From: Hirundichthys speculiger
Taxonomy: Eukaryota > Chordata > Actinopteri > Beloniformes > Exocoetidae
Length of the DNA stretch: 64,000 nt
Assembly (NCBI GenBank): GCA_018398805.1
Contig: JAGFBZ010000003.1
Location: 219,001 to 283,000 of the forward strand
Direction: 5' to 3'
The notes below the pieces were generated by a model that did not search any database, was not told where the DNA came from, and saw nothing but the letters and a program-made list of their open reading frames with translations. Each line of letters opens with the position of its first letter. Position 1 is the first letter of the stretch. This document shows, one piece after another, positions 25,986 through 37,396 of this stretch. A program made the position numbers and the translations under genes.

Positions 25986-27085
25986 AAAACGATCAGAAAA
26001 ATCAGAAAAATGATTACTCAATCAGGAAAATCAAGAATACCCCCTCATGCCAGAAAACAACTCGTTAACTCGGTCATAATTTTAGTAGTTGCTAACTTGA
26101 ATCGATATTTGCAGTATTTTCCCACATGTTACACATAAAAAAGAAAAAATAGAAAAGGCTGAAAGGACGACTAGCAAACGAAGGAATGTGGGAATTTCCG
26201 TAACACCTTGAATGCAGCCTGCAGCACAGCGCTGATCACAACAAACATGGCGGCGTGGAACTTGGTTAAAGTTTCAGAAGAAGATAGTTTGGTGGTTATT
26301 TGTGACGAATCCTCCGAGTGAATTCTACGAGGAGGGAAGCACAAGCTTTAATACGTAAAACCTGATCAGCCACCTACAACATAACAATCACTTCCATGGA
26401 GTTTTGAAATCACGCTAACGTGAGCTAACGGAAGCTAATGCTAACATGCCCAAGCCAGCAGCAGTCTCTCCTCTCCCTCATTCCTCTCATCTAAAGCTTC
26501 CATGAGATTAAAAACACAAAAAAATCACTGAACCTCATTTACTTTAATTAAAGGTATTAATTTAAATGGAACCACAAGCCAAAATCCTTTAAATGTTAAT
26601 CTTTTTCAGTTAGTAATTCTGATGCATGTATTTCCATCAGTTCAAGGAGCCTTTATTTTTTATATCAGTCAGTAATGAACCTTATTTAAGTTAATGTGAG
26701 ATATCAAATAGGTTTGTTTGATAGATTTATGAAAATGTTTGAGAGGCTTGACAATAGTTTTATATTGGAAAAAATAAATATCTGTTCATTTAAAGAGTCC
26801 AAACTATTTTTGATTTTATAGTATCATTATATATGATTTTATAGTACATCATAGTATTGATGTAATGATCTTAGGTATATGTGTGTGTGTTATCGGTATC
26901 GGTTCCATCCCTAACAATAATAGGCCCACTACGAGTTCTTCTTCTGTGACTTATGAATATATAGGCAGCGTCACAATGGATACTGAGGGGGGGAGGGGGA
27001 GGGGGGGCACCACGAACACATGACTGAGTGGGAAACACTGATAAAACTGTCTGGATAGATTCTTCTGTTGTTTTTCTGTGTAAGC
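25986..27085. mobile_element. hAT-like element interior, copy B
   Basis: Homologous to copy A and nearly identical to 28584-29680. It carries the same 24-codon open frame (MAAWNLVKVSEEDSLVV, at about 26248). Compared with copy A it lacks part of the terminal region: 'ttatcggtatcggtt' runs straight into 'ccatcccta'. It includes a G-rich run near 26988. The left end is lost in the 22-bp array. Confidence 0.6.
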
Positions 27086-28226
27086 TAGGGATGCACAGTT
27101 TGGATTTTTTTTATAACCGTTAACCGACGCCCTTTAACGATTAATAACCGTTAACCGATAAGATTTAAATGCCCTTCCATGCTGCCATTGCGACATTCCA
27201 CCATTTAGACACATCACCGTCCTGAAATACCGCTATTCTGACACACAAACGTCCCACCATTCCGACCCAGCTGACCCGCCGGGAGAGTTGGCTGCAACGA
27301 TGTTGCGTGTGTTGTCATGGACGCTTGCGGACACTTATCAGCTGTGTGTCTACCCAGCATGCTCTGCGTTACGTGTAATTGTCACGTAGCTCTCTGTTGT
27401 GAGCGCGGTCCAGCAGTCCGTTGTAACAGCCACCAACTCAGTACCTGCAAGTCGCGTTTTCACTTCCTGTTTCCTCTCTAATCGTCGGGTAATGGTCGGT
27501 CTTGAAGGAGTTTAATAATTAGTCTCGATGTAGCCCGTTAGCTCCTGGAAACCTTCACCACTGACCACACTGACGGACAAAATGTCTTTTTACACCATTG
27601 AACAGATTTTTTCCGTTATCTTCTCAGACCGCCACGCGTCACACTTTCTCCCGCCATCATGGAGGACAAAGGTCGCTGCGATGGTCCTCCATCGTCTGAT
27701 GCTGGATGCTTGTTTCTGCAGTGGTACTGCATTGTACTAGTACTGCTGGAGTATTTCAGTACTGCATTGTGCTCGTACTGGACTGCTGGTAGTGGATTTC
27801 AGTACTGCATACTGTACTAGTACTGCGTGGTAGTATTTTCAGTACTGCGTTGTACTAGTACGTACTAGTACTCTGCTGTACTGAGTATTTCAGTACTGCA
27901 TTGTGGAGTATTTCAGTACTGCATACTCTGTACTGCTGGTACTAGTACTTTCAGTACTGTACTGCTGGATTTCAGTACTGATTACTCTGCGTTGTACTAG
28001 TACTGGAGTATTTCAGTACTGCTAGTACTGCTGGAGTATTTTCAGTGATGTACTAGCGTACTGCTGGAGTATTTCAGTACTGCTGTTGTACTAGTACTGT
28101 ACAGTGCGTTGTACTAGTACTGCTGGAGTCAGTACTAGTACTGTACGTACTGTACTGTAGTACTAGTACTGTTGGAGTATTTCAGTACTGCTTGACTAGT
28201 ACTGTTTGAGTATTTCAGTACTGCGT
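27086..28226. mobile_element. Left part of a TAGGGATGCAC element, cut off at the N
   Basis: This is a near-identical copy of the left 0.6 kb of the element at 29681-34361, including its TAGGGATGCAC terminus and aaccgttaaccgataa subterminal repeats. It then enters a garbled version of the 35-bp array (27711-28226) and stops at an N. I read it as an unmerged overlap copy, not a separate insertion. Confidence 0.6.
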
Positions 28227-28227
28227 N
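28227..28227. other. Single N: assembly join
   Basis: The only ambiguous base noticed. On its left is the 35-bp array (gtactg units); on its right the sequence jumps back into the 22-bp array (aggaagatgctagg), and everything from there repeats 25.6-28.2 kb. This is what a scaffold join between two overlapping contigs looks like. Confidence 0.85.
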
Positions 28228-28583
28228 GCAGGAAGATGCTAGGAGACAGGCAGGAAGATGCTAGGAGACAGCCAGGAAGATGCTAGGAGACTAGGAGACC
28301 AGGAACAGAGGAAGATGCTAGGAGACAGCAGGAAGATGCAGGAGAGCCATGCAGGAGAGATGCTAGGAGACAGCCAGGAAGATGCAGGGAGGAAGGATGC
28401 TAGGAGACAGGCAGGAGAAGATGCTAGGAGACAGGAGACAGCCAGGAAGATGCTAGGAGACAGGCAGGAAGATGCTAGGAGACAGGCTAGGAGACAGAGG
28501 AAGATGCTAGGAGACAGGCAGGCAGGGAAGATGCTGCTAGGAGACAGCCAGAAATGCTAGGAGACAGCCAGCAGGAAGGAACA
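28228..28583. repeat. 22-bp array, second noisy segment after the N
   Basis: The same aggaagatgctaggagacag units as 21985-25985, with frequent irregular indels. It ends, like the first array, just before 'atcagaaaaatgattactc'. It is probably the poorly resolved end of a second contig. Confidence 0.85.
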
Positions 28584-29680
28584 GATCAGAAAAATCAGAA
28601 AAATGATTACTCAATCAGGAAAATCAAGAATACCCCCTCATGCCAGAAAACAACTCGTTAACTCGGTCATAATTTTAGTAGTTGCTAACTTGAATCGATA
28701 TTTGCAGTATTTTCCCACATGTTACACATAAAAAAGAAAAAAATAGAAAAGGCTGAAAGGACGACTAGCAAACGAAGGAATGTGGGAATTTCCGTAACAC
28801 CTTGAATGCAGCCTGCAGCACAGCGCTGATCACAACAAACATGGCGGCGTGGAACTTGGTTAAAGTTTCAGAAGAAGATAGTTTGGTGGTTATTTGTGAC
28901 GAATCCTCCGAGTGAATTCTACGAGGAGGGAAGCACAAGCTTTAATACGTAAAACCTGATCAGCCACCTACAACATAACAATCACTTCCATGGAGTTTTG
29001 AAATCACGCTAACGTGAGCTAACGGAAGCTAATGCTAACATGCGCAAGCCAGCAGCAGTCTCTCCTCTCCCTCATTCCTCTCATCTAAAGCTTCCATGAG
29101 ATTAAAAACACAAAAAAATCACTGAACCTCATTTACTTTAATTAAAGGTATTAATTTAAATGGAACCACAAGCCAAAATCCTTTAAATGTTAATCTTTTT
29201 CAGTTAGTAATTCTGATGCATGTATTTCCATCAGTTCAAGGAGCCTTTATTTTTTATATCAGTCAGTAATGAACCTTATTTAAGTTAATGTGAGATATCA
29301 AATAGGTTTGTTTGATAGATTTATGAAAATGTTTGAGAGGCTTGACAATAGTTTTATATTGGAAAAAATAAATATCTGTTCATTTAAAGAGTCCAAACTA
29401 TTTTTGATTTTATAGTATCATTATATATGATTTTATAGTACATCATAGTATTGATGTAATGATCTTAGGTATATGTGTGTGTGTTATCGGTATCGGTTCC
29501 ATCCCTAACAATAATAGGCCCACTACGAGTTCTTCTTCTGTGACTTATGAATATATAGGCAGCGTCACAATGGATACTGAGGGGGGGAGGGGGAGGGGGG
29601 GCACCACGAACACATGACTGAGTGGGAAACACTGATAAAACTGTCTGGATAGATTCTTCTGTTGTTTTTTCTGTGTAAGC
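28584..29680. mobile_element. hAT-like element interior, copy B'
   Basis: Near-identical to 25986-27085. The differences I see are mainly homopolymer lengths (for example a gaaaaaaatag versus gaaaaaatag run) and one c/g change near 29043. This is the pattern expected of two assemblies of the same locus. It carries the same 24-codon open frame at about 28847. Confidence 0.6.
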
Positions 29681-30310
29681 TAGGGATGCACAGTTTGGAT
29701 TTTTTTTATAACCGTTAACCGACGCCCTTTAACGATTAATAACCGTTAACCGATAAGATTTAAATGCCCTTCCATGCTGCCATTGCGACATTCCACCATT
29801 TAGACACATCACCGTCCTGAAATACCGCTATTCTGACACACAAACGTCCCACCATTCCGACCCAGCTGACCCGCCGGGAGAGTTGGCTGCAACGATGTTG
29901 CGTGTGTTGTCATGGACGCTTGCGGACACTTATCAGCTGTGTGTCTACCCAGCATGCTCTGCGTTACGTGTAATTGTCACGTAGCTCTCTGTTGTGAGCG
30001 CGGTCCAGCAGTCCGTTGTAACAGCCACCAACTCAGTACCTGCAAGTCGCGTTTTCACTTCCTGTTTCCTCTCTAATCGTCGGGTAATGGTCGGTCTTGA
30101 AGGAGTTTAATAATTAGTCTCGATGTAGCCCGTTAGCTCCTGGAAACCTTCACCACTGACCACACTGACGGACAAAATGTCTTTTTACACCATTGAACAG
30201 ATTTTTTCCGTTATCTTCTCAGACCGCCACGCGTCACACTTTCTCCCGCCATCATGGAGGACAAAGGTCGCTGCGATGGTCCTCCATCGTCTGATGCTGG
30301 ATGCTTGTTT

Positions 30311-31385
30311 CTGCAGTGGTACTGCATTGTACTAGTACTGCTGGAGTATTTCAGTACTGCATTGTGCTCGTACTGCTGGAGTATTTCAGTACTGCATTGT
30401 ACTAGTACTGCTGGAGTATTTCAGTACTGCATACTGTATTTCAGTACTGCATTGTACTACTGCTGGAGTATTTCAGTACTGCATTGTACTCGTACTGCTG
30501 GAGTATTTCAGTACTGCGTTGTACTAGTACTGCTGGAGTATTTCAGTACTGCGTTGTACTAGTACTGTTGGAGTATTTCAGTACTGCGTTGTACTAGTAC
30601 TGTTGGAGTATTTCAGTACTGCGTTGTACTAGTACTGTTGGAGTATTTCAGTACTGCGTTGTACTAGTACTGTTGGAGTATTTCAGTACTGCGTTGTACT
30701 AGTACTGCTGGAGTATTTCAGTACTGCATTGTACTAGTACTGCTGGAGTATTTCAGTACTGCGTTGTACTAGTACTGTTGGAGTATTTCAGTACTGCGTT
30801 GTACTAGTACTGCTGGAGTATTTCAGTACTGCATTGTACTAGTACTGCTGGAGTATTTCAGTACTGCGTTGTACTAGTACTGCTGGAGTATTTCAGTACT
30901 GCGTGTACTGAGTACTGTTAGTAGTACTGTGTTGTACTAGTACTGCTGGAGTATTTCAGTACTGCATTGTACTCGTACTGCTGGAGTATTTCAGTACTGC
31001 GTTGTACTAGTACTGCTGGAGTATTTCAGTACTGCGTTGTACTAGTACTGCTGGAGTATTTCAGTACTGCGTTGTACTAGTACTGCTGGAGTATTTCAGT
31101 ACTGCGTTGTACTAGTACTGCTGGAGTATTTCAGTACTGCGTTGTACTAGTACTGCTGGAGTATTTCAGTACTGCATTGTACTCGTACTGCTGGAGTATT
31201 TCAGTACTGCGTTGTACTAGTACTGCTGGAGTATTTCAGTACTGCGTTGTACTAGTACTGCTGGAGTATTTCAGTACTGTGTTGTACTAGTACTGCTGGA
31301 GTATTTCAGTACTGCATTGTACTAGTACTGCTGGAGTATTTCAGTACTGCGTTGTACTAGTACTGCTGAAGTATTTCAGTACTGT
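30311..31385. repeat. 35-bp minisatellite array (about 30 copies)
   Basis: The unit contains 'gtactagtactgctggagta' and 'tttcagtactgcgtt'. It holds two perfect palindromes, gtactagtac and cagtactg, so units can fold on either strand. The copy at 30311-31385 is clean, while the version at 27711-28226 is garbled. The open frame starting at 30254 is a repeat translation. Confidence 0.95.
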
Positions 31386-31544
31386 ACCGCATAATTTTCA
31401 AATGACCTCCTCCCCTTTCCGTTGAAATTGGGCAAGTTCACTTTCTACACGAACTAGTTAAGTTCATAGTTCACAGAAATTAAAATGAACTAGTTCAGTT
31501 CACCATTTCAATAAATGAACTAAATAGTTAATTTTTTGTAATCG

Positions 31545-33920
31545 ACAGCAGCGACAGCCGTGTTGCCATGTTAGCGTGACAGCAGCGACAGCCGTGTTGC
31601 CATGTTAGCGTGACAGCAGCGACAGCCGTGTTGCCATGTTAGCGTGACGGCAGCAACAGCCGTGTTGCCATGTTAGCGCCGTGTTGCCATGTTAGCGTGA
31701 CAGCAGCGACAGCCGTGTTGCCATGTTAGCGTGACAGCAGCGACAGCCGTGTTGCCATGTTAGCGTGACAGCAGCGACAGCCGTGTTGCCATGTTAGCGT
31801 GACAGCAGCGACAGCCGTGTTGCCATGTTAGCGTGACAGCAGCGACAGCCGTGTTGCCATGTTAGCGTGACAGCAGCGACAGCCGTGTTGCCATGTTAGC
31901 GTGACAGCAGCGACAGCCGTGTTGCCATGTTAGCGTGACAGCAGCGACAGCCGTGTTTCCATGTTAGCGTGACAGCAGCGACAGCCGTGTTTCCATGTTA
32001 GCGTGACAGCAGCGACAGCCGTGTTGCCACGTTAGCGTGACAGCAGCGACAGCCGCGTTGCCATGTTAGCGTGACGGCAGCGACAGCCGCGTTGCCATGT
32101 TAGCGTGACGGCAGCGACAGCCGTGTTGCCATGTTAGCGTGACAGCAGCGACAGCCGTGTTTCCATGTTAGCGTGACAGCAGCGACAGCCGTGTTGCCAT
32201 GTTAGCGTGACAGCAGCGACAGCCGTGTTGCCATGTTAGCGTGACAGCAGCGACAGCCGTGTTGCCATGTTAGCGTGACAGCAGCGACAGCCGTGTTGCC
32301 ATGTTAGCGTGACAGCAGCGACAGCCGTGTTGCCATGTTAGCGTGACGCAGCGACAGCCGTGTTGCCATGTTAGCGTGACAGCAGCGACAGCCGTGTTGC
32401 CATGTTAGCGTGACAGCAGCGACAGCCGTGTTGCCATGTTAGCGTGACAGCAGCGACAGCCGTGTTGCCATGTTAGCGTGACAGCAGCGACAGCCGTGTT
32501 GCCATGTTAGCGTGACAGCAGCGACAGCCGTGTTGCCATGTTAGCGTGACAGCAGCGACAGCCGTGTTGCCATGTTAGCGTGACAGCAGCGACAGCCGTG
32601 TTGCCATGTTAGCGTGACGGCAGCAACAGCCGTGTTGCCATGTTAGCGCCGTTGCCATGTTAGCGTGACAGCAGCGACAGCCGTGTTGCCATGTTAGCGT
32701 GACAGCAGCGACAGCCGTGTTGCCATGTTAGCGTGACAGCAGCGACAGCCGTGTTGCCATGTTAGCGTGACAGCAGCGACAGCCGTGTTGCCATGTTAGC
32801 GTGACAGCAGCGACAGCCGTGTTGCCATGTTAGCGTGACAGCAGCGACAACCGTGTTTCCATGTTAGCGTGACAGCAGCGACAGCCGTGTTTCCATGTTA
32901 GCGTGACAGCAGCGACAGCCGTGTTGCCACGTTAGCGTGACGGCAGCGACAGCCGCGTTGCCACGTTAGCGTGACGGCAGCGACAGCCGCGTTGCCATGT
33001 TAGCGTGACGGCAGCGACAGCCGCGTTGCCATGTTAGCGTGACGGCAGCGACAGCCGTGTTGCCATGTTAGCGTGACAGCAGCGACAGCCGTGTTGCCAT
33101 GTTAGCGTGACAGCAGCGACAGCCGTGTTGCCATGTTAGCGTGACAGCAGCGACAGCCGTGTTGCCATGTTAGCGTGACAGCAGCGACAGCCGTGTTGCC
33201 ATGTTAGCGTGACAGCAGCGACAGCCGTGTTTCCATGTTAGCGTGACAGCAGCGACAGCCGTGTTGCCATGTTAGCGTGACAGCAGCGACAGCCGTGTTG
33301 CCATGTTAGCGTGACAGCAGCGACAGCCGTGTTGCCATGTTAGCGTGACAGCAGCGACAGCCGTGTTGCCATGTTAGCGTGACAGCAGCGACAGCCGTGT
33401 TGCCATGTTAGCGTGACAGCAGCGACAGCCGTGTTGCCATGTTAGCGTGACAGCAGCGACAGCCGTGTTGCCATGTTAGCGTGACAGCAGCGACAGCCTG
33501 TTGTGCCATGTTAGCGTGACAGCAGCGACAGCCGTGTTGCCATGTTAGCGTGACAGCAGCGACAGCCGTGTTGCCATGTTAGCGTGACAGCAGCGACAGC
33601 CGTGTTGCCATGTTAGCGTGACAGCAGCGGCAGCCGTGTTGCCATGTTAGCGTGACAGCAGCGACAGCCGTGTTGCCATGTTAGCGTGACAGCAGCGACA
33701 GCCGTGTTGCCATGTTAGCGTGACAGCAGCGACAGCCGTGTTGCCATGTTAGCGTGACAGCAGCGACAGCCGTGTTGCCATGTTAGCGTGACAGCAGCGA
33801 CAGCCGTGTTGCCATGTTAGCGTGACAGCAGCGACAGCCGTGTTGCCATGTTAGCGTGACAGCAGCGACAGCCGTGTTGCCATGTTAGCGTGACAGCAGC
33901 GACAGCCATGTTGCCATGTT
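31545..33920. repeat. 34-bp minisatellite array (about 69 copies)
   Basis: The unit contains 'cagcagcgacagccgtgttg' followed by 'ccatgttagcgtga'. Units are very uniform; variants (tttcc for ttgcc, cgcg for cgtg, gacgg for gacag) recur in blocks. For example, the run of tttcc and cgcg units near 31950-32120 is echoed near 32850-33050, showing higher-order copying within the array. Confidence 0.97.
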
Positions 33921-34361
33921 TGATTGATTTCCTCAGATACATATCAGGCTCGTTTGTGGTGGATTTTAAATGGGGTTCACTGGAAACCTGGAACGGTTTT
34001 GACCGTGCGTGAACTTTGAAAGAGCGTCGTTCACACCTGCCCAGATGAACTCGTTCACGCCCCCCGCTGGTGAAGGAGGAAGAGAGCGCGCTCAGTTCAC
34101 ATTCACGAAAAAAATATGAACAAGTTAGTGAACTTTCGTTTAATGAACGCGTTCAGGTACGACACTACACAGAACTCCTTTCATCTTCGCTGTAAAGTGG
34201 GCTGTGATGGGACGCACCTGATGGCAGGTGTTGCACCTGTGGACACGCCCCCATGAGTTGACTGAATTACATAGCTTAAAGACTAAATTGACCGTTAGTA
34301 TTAATCGGTTAGAGCTACTGTTATCGGTTAACGGTTAAACGGTTAACCATGTGCATCCCTA

Positions 34362-34758
34362 GTGTAAAGTCTAGTTGTTCAGCGTGACTCGTCTATAAAT
34401 ATACATTTATAAATCTTTATAAAACAAAGGCATGTTTATGTTAAAGCAACAGTTATTGTGTTTTGTCTGCAGGTCTGTGAAGATGTGGAGTTTCTTTTGT
34501 GACCCCTTCAGACCTGCTGAACGCTGAGAGACTTCAGGAACCGCAGAAACCTCCACAGAACCCGCCTCCTGAACCCCCCCCTCCCCCCCCCCCCGCAGCC
34601 CTGCTGGGGTTGCTATGGAAACCACCTGCTGGACCCAGGCTCGTCCCGGTCGGGCCGGGGAGACCGCCGTCAGTCAGTCAGAAAGCTGCCGTCTGCCCCC
34701 TGAAGTCCAGAAAGCGGCCGGCGTCCTCCAGAGCTCAGAGGCCCCGCCCTCCTAGACC
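34362..34758 (+). other. Upstream region of the plagl2 coding exon, with candidate splice acceptors
   Basis: A good acceptor (tgttttgtctgcag) ends at about 34471. A C-run followed by gcag lies near 34580-34597, and ccctcctag ends at 34755, four bases before the ATG. The last could join an upstream coding exon directly to the plagl2 exon; otherwise the stretch is 5' UTR. No zinc-finger coding sequence is visible in any frame here. The overlapping frame at 34499-35107 is proline-rich and is a shadow. Confidence 0.5.
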
Positions 34759-35841
34759 ATGTTCCAGCAGGACCCCCCCGGCAGGCAGCTCTACCACTGC
34801 CAGGACTGCAGGAAGCAGTACAACACCCAGCTGGGCTACCGGCGCCACCTGGCGGCGTCCCACGGCGCCTCCGCGGGCCTGGAGTCCCCGGCTCTGCTGG
34901 AGAGCCTGGTGGACCACGGCGACAGGCCCCCGCCGCAGGAAGGCGCCACCGGCGTTCCCGTCAGAGAGAGGAAGTACTCGTGCGAGCGATGCGACCGCCG
35001 CTTCTACACGCGGAAGGACGTGCGGCGCCACGCCGTCGTGCACACGGGCCGCCGGGACTTCCTGTGCCCGCGCTGCGCTCAGCGCTTCGGCCGCCGCGAC
35101 CACCTGACCCGCCACCTCAAGAAGAGCCACGCGCAGGAGGCGGGGCTCATGTCGCCCCCCAGCACACCCGGGGGGTCCCTGGCCCCTCCCAGTCAGGAGC
35201 CCAGCCCGGTGGCCCCCGATGTGGGCCCCCCTGCCTCTAAGGAGCCCATGGAGACCTTCACCAGGGACATGTGCCCCCCCTACGCCATGCCCGGTCCCGT
35301 CACAGGGGCGGGGCACGGCCTCATGCAGGGGTCCTTCCCCCCTCAGCACCTGCAGGCGCCCGCGGCGCCCCAGCAGCAGCCCTTCACAGGCGTGTCCCGG
35401 TACCAGCACACCACTACCTCGTACCCCCGCGCAGACATGGACAGCTTCCTCCTAGACCTCCAGAGCGCCCCCCCACCACACCCCTCCGCCTCCCCCTCCT
35501 CCCAGAGGGAGGTCCTTGGTGACGCGGTGGCCCCCGCCGGCCCCGAGCTGGACCTGGGCCCCCTGCTGGGCTTCCTGCCCTTCAGCCTGCCGCCGTACAG
35601 CCCTCACGTGGGGATGGGGGGCTTGGTGATGAGTTATCCCCCCACCACCACCACCTCCTCCTCCTCCCCCTCCTCCACCGGGCCGTCCTCCCAGGCCACG
35701 GGGCCCTTCCCCTTCTTCCAGGCCCCCCAGGCTCCAGTGCCTCAGGGGCCCCCAGTGCACGGCCAGCTACCTCAGGCGTACAGTCCCGCCATGAGCACTT
35801 CTAGCTCCCTACCTCACTACTACCAGGCCTTCCAGCAGTGA
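34759..35841 (+). CDS. plagl2: plagl2-like PLAG-family zinc-finger transcription factor
   Basis: The 360-residue frame encodes a nuclear C2H2 zinc-finger protein of the PLAG family, transcription activators that bind GC-rich sites. Three fingers are intact: C14/C17/H30/H35, C75/C78/H91/H95 and C103/C106/H119/H124. Residues 36-55 fit a PLAG finger that has lost its cysteines. RRFYTRKDVRRH (81-91) and the match to LLGFLP and GGLVM in the C-terminal half indicate PLAGL2; the end (LPHYYQAFQQ) also fits the family. PLAG proteins have seven fingers and about 500 residues, so the first three fingers are missing. The ATG has A at -3, and an in-frame TAG lies just upstream (34753-34755). Either this is a shortened paralogue, or an upstream exon is lost or joins at the ctcctag acceptor. 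The C-terminal half is rich in Pro and Ser. Confidence 0.85.
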   Translation: MFQQDPPGRQLYHCQDCRKQYNTQLGYRRHLAASHGASAGLESPALLESLVDHGDRPPPQEGATGVPVRERKYSCERCDRRFYTRKDVRRHAVVHTGRRDFLCPRCAQRFGRRDHLTRHLKKSHAQEAGLMSPPSTPGGSLAPPSQEPSPVAPDVGPPASKEPMETFTRDMCPPYAMPGPVTGAGHGLMQGSFPPQHLQAPAAPQQQPFTGVSRYQHTTTSYPRADMDSFLLDLQSAPPPHPSASPSSQREVLGDAVAPAGPELDLGPLLGFLPFSLPPYSPHVGMGGLVMSYPPTTTTSSSSPSSTGPSSQATGPFPFFQAPQAPVPQGPPVHGQLPQAYSPAMSTSSSLPHYYQAFQQ

Positions 35842-36485
35842 GAGGCTCCGCCTCCTCAGTATTACCTCAGAAACCAGCGCCGCTGTGTCAGGAGACGAAC
35901 ACGGTCCGGTCCCTGAACTCACCGGTCCGGTCCCTGAACTCACCGGTCCGGTCCCTGAACTCACCGGTCCACGTCGTGGCCCAACCGATCCAGCTGTGGA
36001 TCATCTCCTCAAAGAAGGTCACTGCCGTAGAGGCTCATTTGAGTTTCTTTTTTCTTAATTCTTCTTCTTCCTCGTTCTGAAATGTTGCTGGATGAGCAGC
36101 CGGACACAGAGGTCCGCTGGTGTCGGTTCCAGTTCTTACAGAAGACGAGCAAACTGGAATCTCAGAAGCACTTTCCCTCCAGAAGACAGAGCTGACGGCA
36201 GCAGCTAACGCTAACGCTACTCATGTTGTAGATCTACATGCACAATTTAGGAATTTATTTTCTTCATTTTTGTTGGCTGATATCGTGGGCTAAGATTATA
36301 ACCGCGGTTCTGTGTTTATCTTACTCATCTATAACATTAGAACAGTGAGTTAGCATCTTAGATGTGACGTGGCCCAAAAAAACAGCGCACAAGAAACGTG
36401 ATTTGCAAAGTCTTGGAGACCCAGGTTGGACTTGGCGACACCCATGACTCGGTCTAAGGCGGTCTACAGGCTCGGTCTAAGGCGG
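35842..36485 (+). other. Presumed start of the plagl2 3' UTR
   Basis: Non-coding sequence after the stop codon. It includes three exact copies of a 21-bp unit (ggtccggtccctgaactcacc, 35903-35968). No obvious AATAAA signal was found close by, so the transcript end is unknown. Confidence 0.4.
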
Positions 36486-37396
36486 TCTGCAGCTACGTCC
36501 TGACCAATGTAGCTACGCCTCACTAACGTACGCTGTAGCTTCGCTGCAGCTACGCCTCATCTACGTTCGTACGCTGTAGCTACACCTCACCTACGTATGC
36601 TGTAGCTACGCCGTAGTTACGTAGCTACGCCTCATCTATGTTGCTATGCCGCAGCTACGCCTCATCTACCTTCGTACGCTGTAGCTACACCTCACCTACG
36701 CCTGACGTACGTACGCTGTAGCTACGCCACAGCTAGGCTTCATCTACCTTCGTATGCTGTAGCTACACCTCACCTACGCCTCACCTACGTATGCTCTAGC
36801 TACGCCGCAGCTACGCCTCATCTACGTGTGTACGCTGTAGCTACACCACAGCTAGGCTTCATCTACCTTCGTACGCTGTAGCTACACCTCACCTACGCCT
36901 CACCTACGTATGCTCTAGCTACGCCGCAGATACGCCTCATCTACGTGTGTATGCTGTAGCTGCGCTGCAGCTAGGCCTCATCTACGTAGCTATGCCGCAG
37001 CTAGGCCTCATCTATGTAGCTACGCTGCACTCATCTACGTAGCTACGCCGCAGCTATGCCTCATCTACGTAGCTACGCCGCAGCTATGCCTCATCTACGT
37101 AGCTACGCCGCAGCTAGGCCTCATCTACGTAGCTACGCCGCAGCTACGCCTCATCTACGTAGCTACGCCGCAGCTATGCCTTATCTACGTAGCTACGCCG
37201 CAGCTACGCCGCAGCTATGCCTCATCTACGTAGCTACGCCGCAGCTACGCCTCATCTACGTAGCTACGCCGCAGCTATGCCTTATCTACGTAGCTACGCC
37301 GCAGCTACGCCTCATCTACGTAGCTACGCAGCAGCTACGCCGCATCTACGTAGCTACGCCGCAGCTACGCCTCATCTACGTAGCTACGCCGCAGCT
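36486..37396. repeat. 30-bp minisatellite array
   Basis: Units combine 'agctacgccgcagctacgcc' with 'tcatctacgt'. The left part is degenerate and the right part (from about 37030) nearly uniform, a sign of growth from the right. The period is a multiple of three, giving repeat peptides (HLRSYAAA) that are not genes. Confidence 0.93.

Larger units (their letters stand above)
29681..34361. mobile_element. Non-autonomous hAT-like element of 4.7 kb carrying two minisatellites
   Basis: It starts with 'tagggatgcac' and ends with 'gtgcatcccta', a perfect 11-bp terminal inverted repeat. Inside both ends lie copies of 'aaccgttaaccgataa' in opposite orientation. Flanks are gtgtaagc and gtgtaaag, 6 of 8 bases alike, which fits an old 8-bp hAT target duplication. 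Most of the interior is a 35-bp and a 34-bp array. Around the 34-bp array are gaactagttc and gaacgcgttc motifs that suggest a further nested element. No transposase open frame is present. Confidence 0.6.

Noticed and set aside
34499..35522. Proline- and arginine-rich frames overlapping plagl2
   Set aside because: Shadows in other frames of the GC-rich zinc-finger exon.
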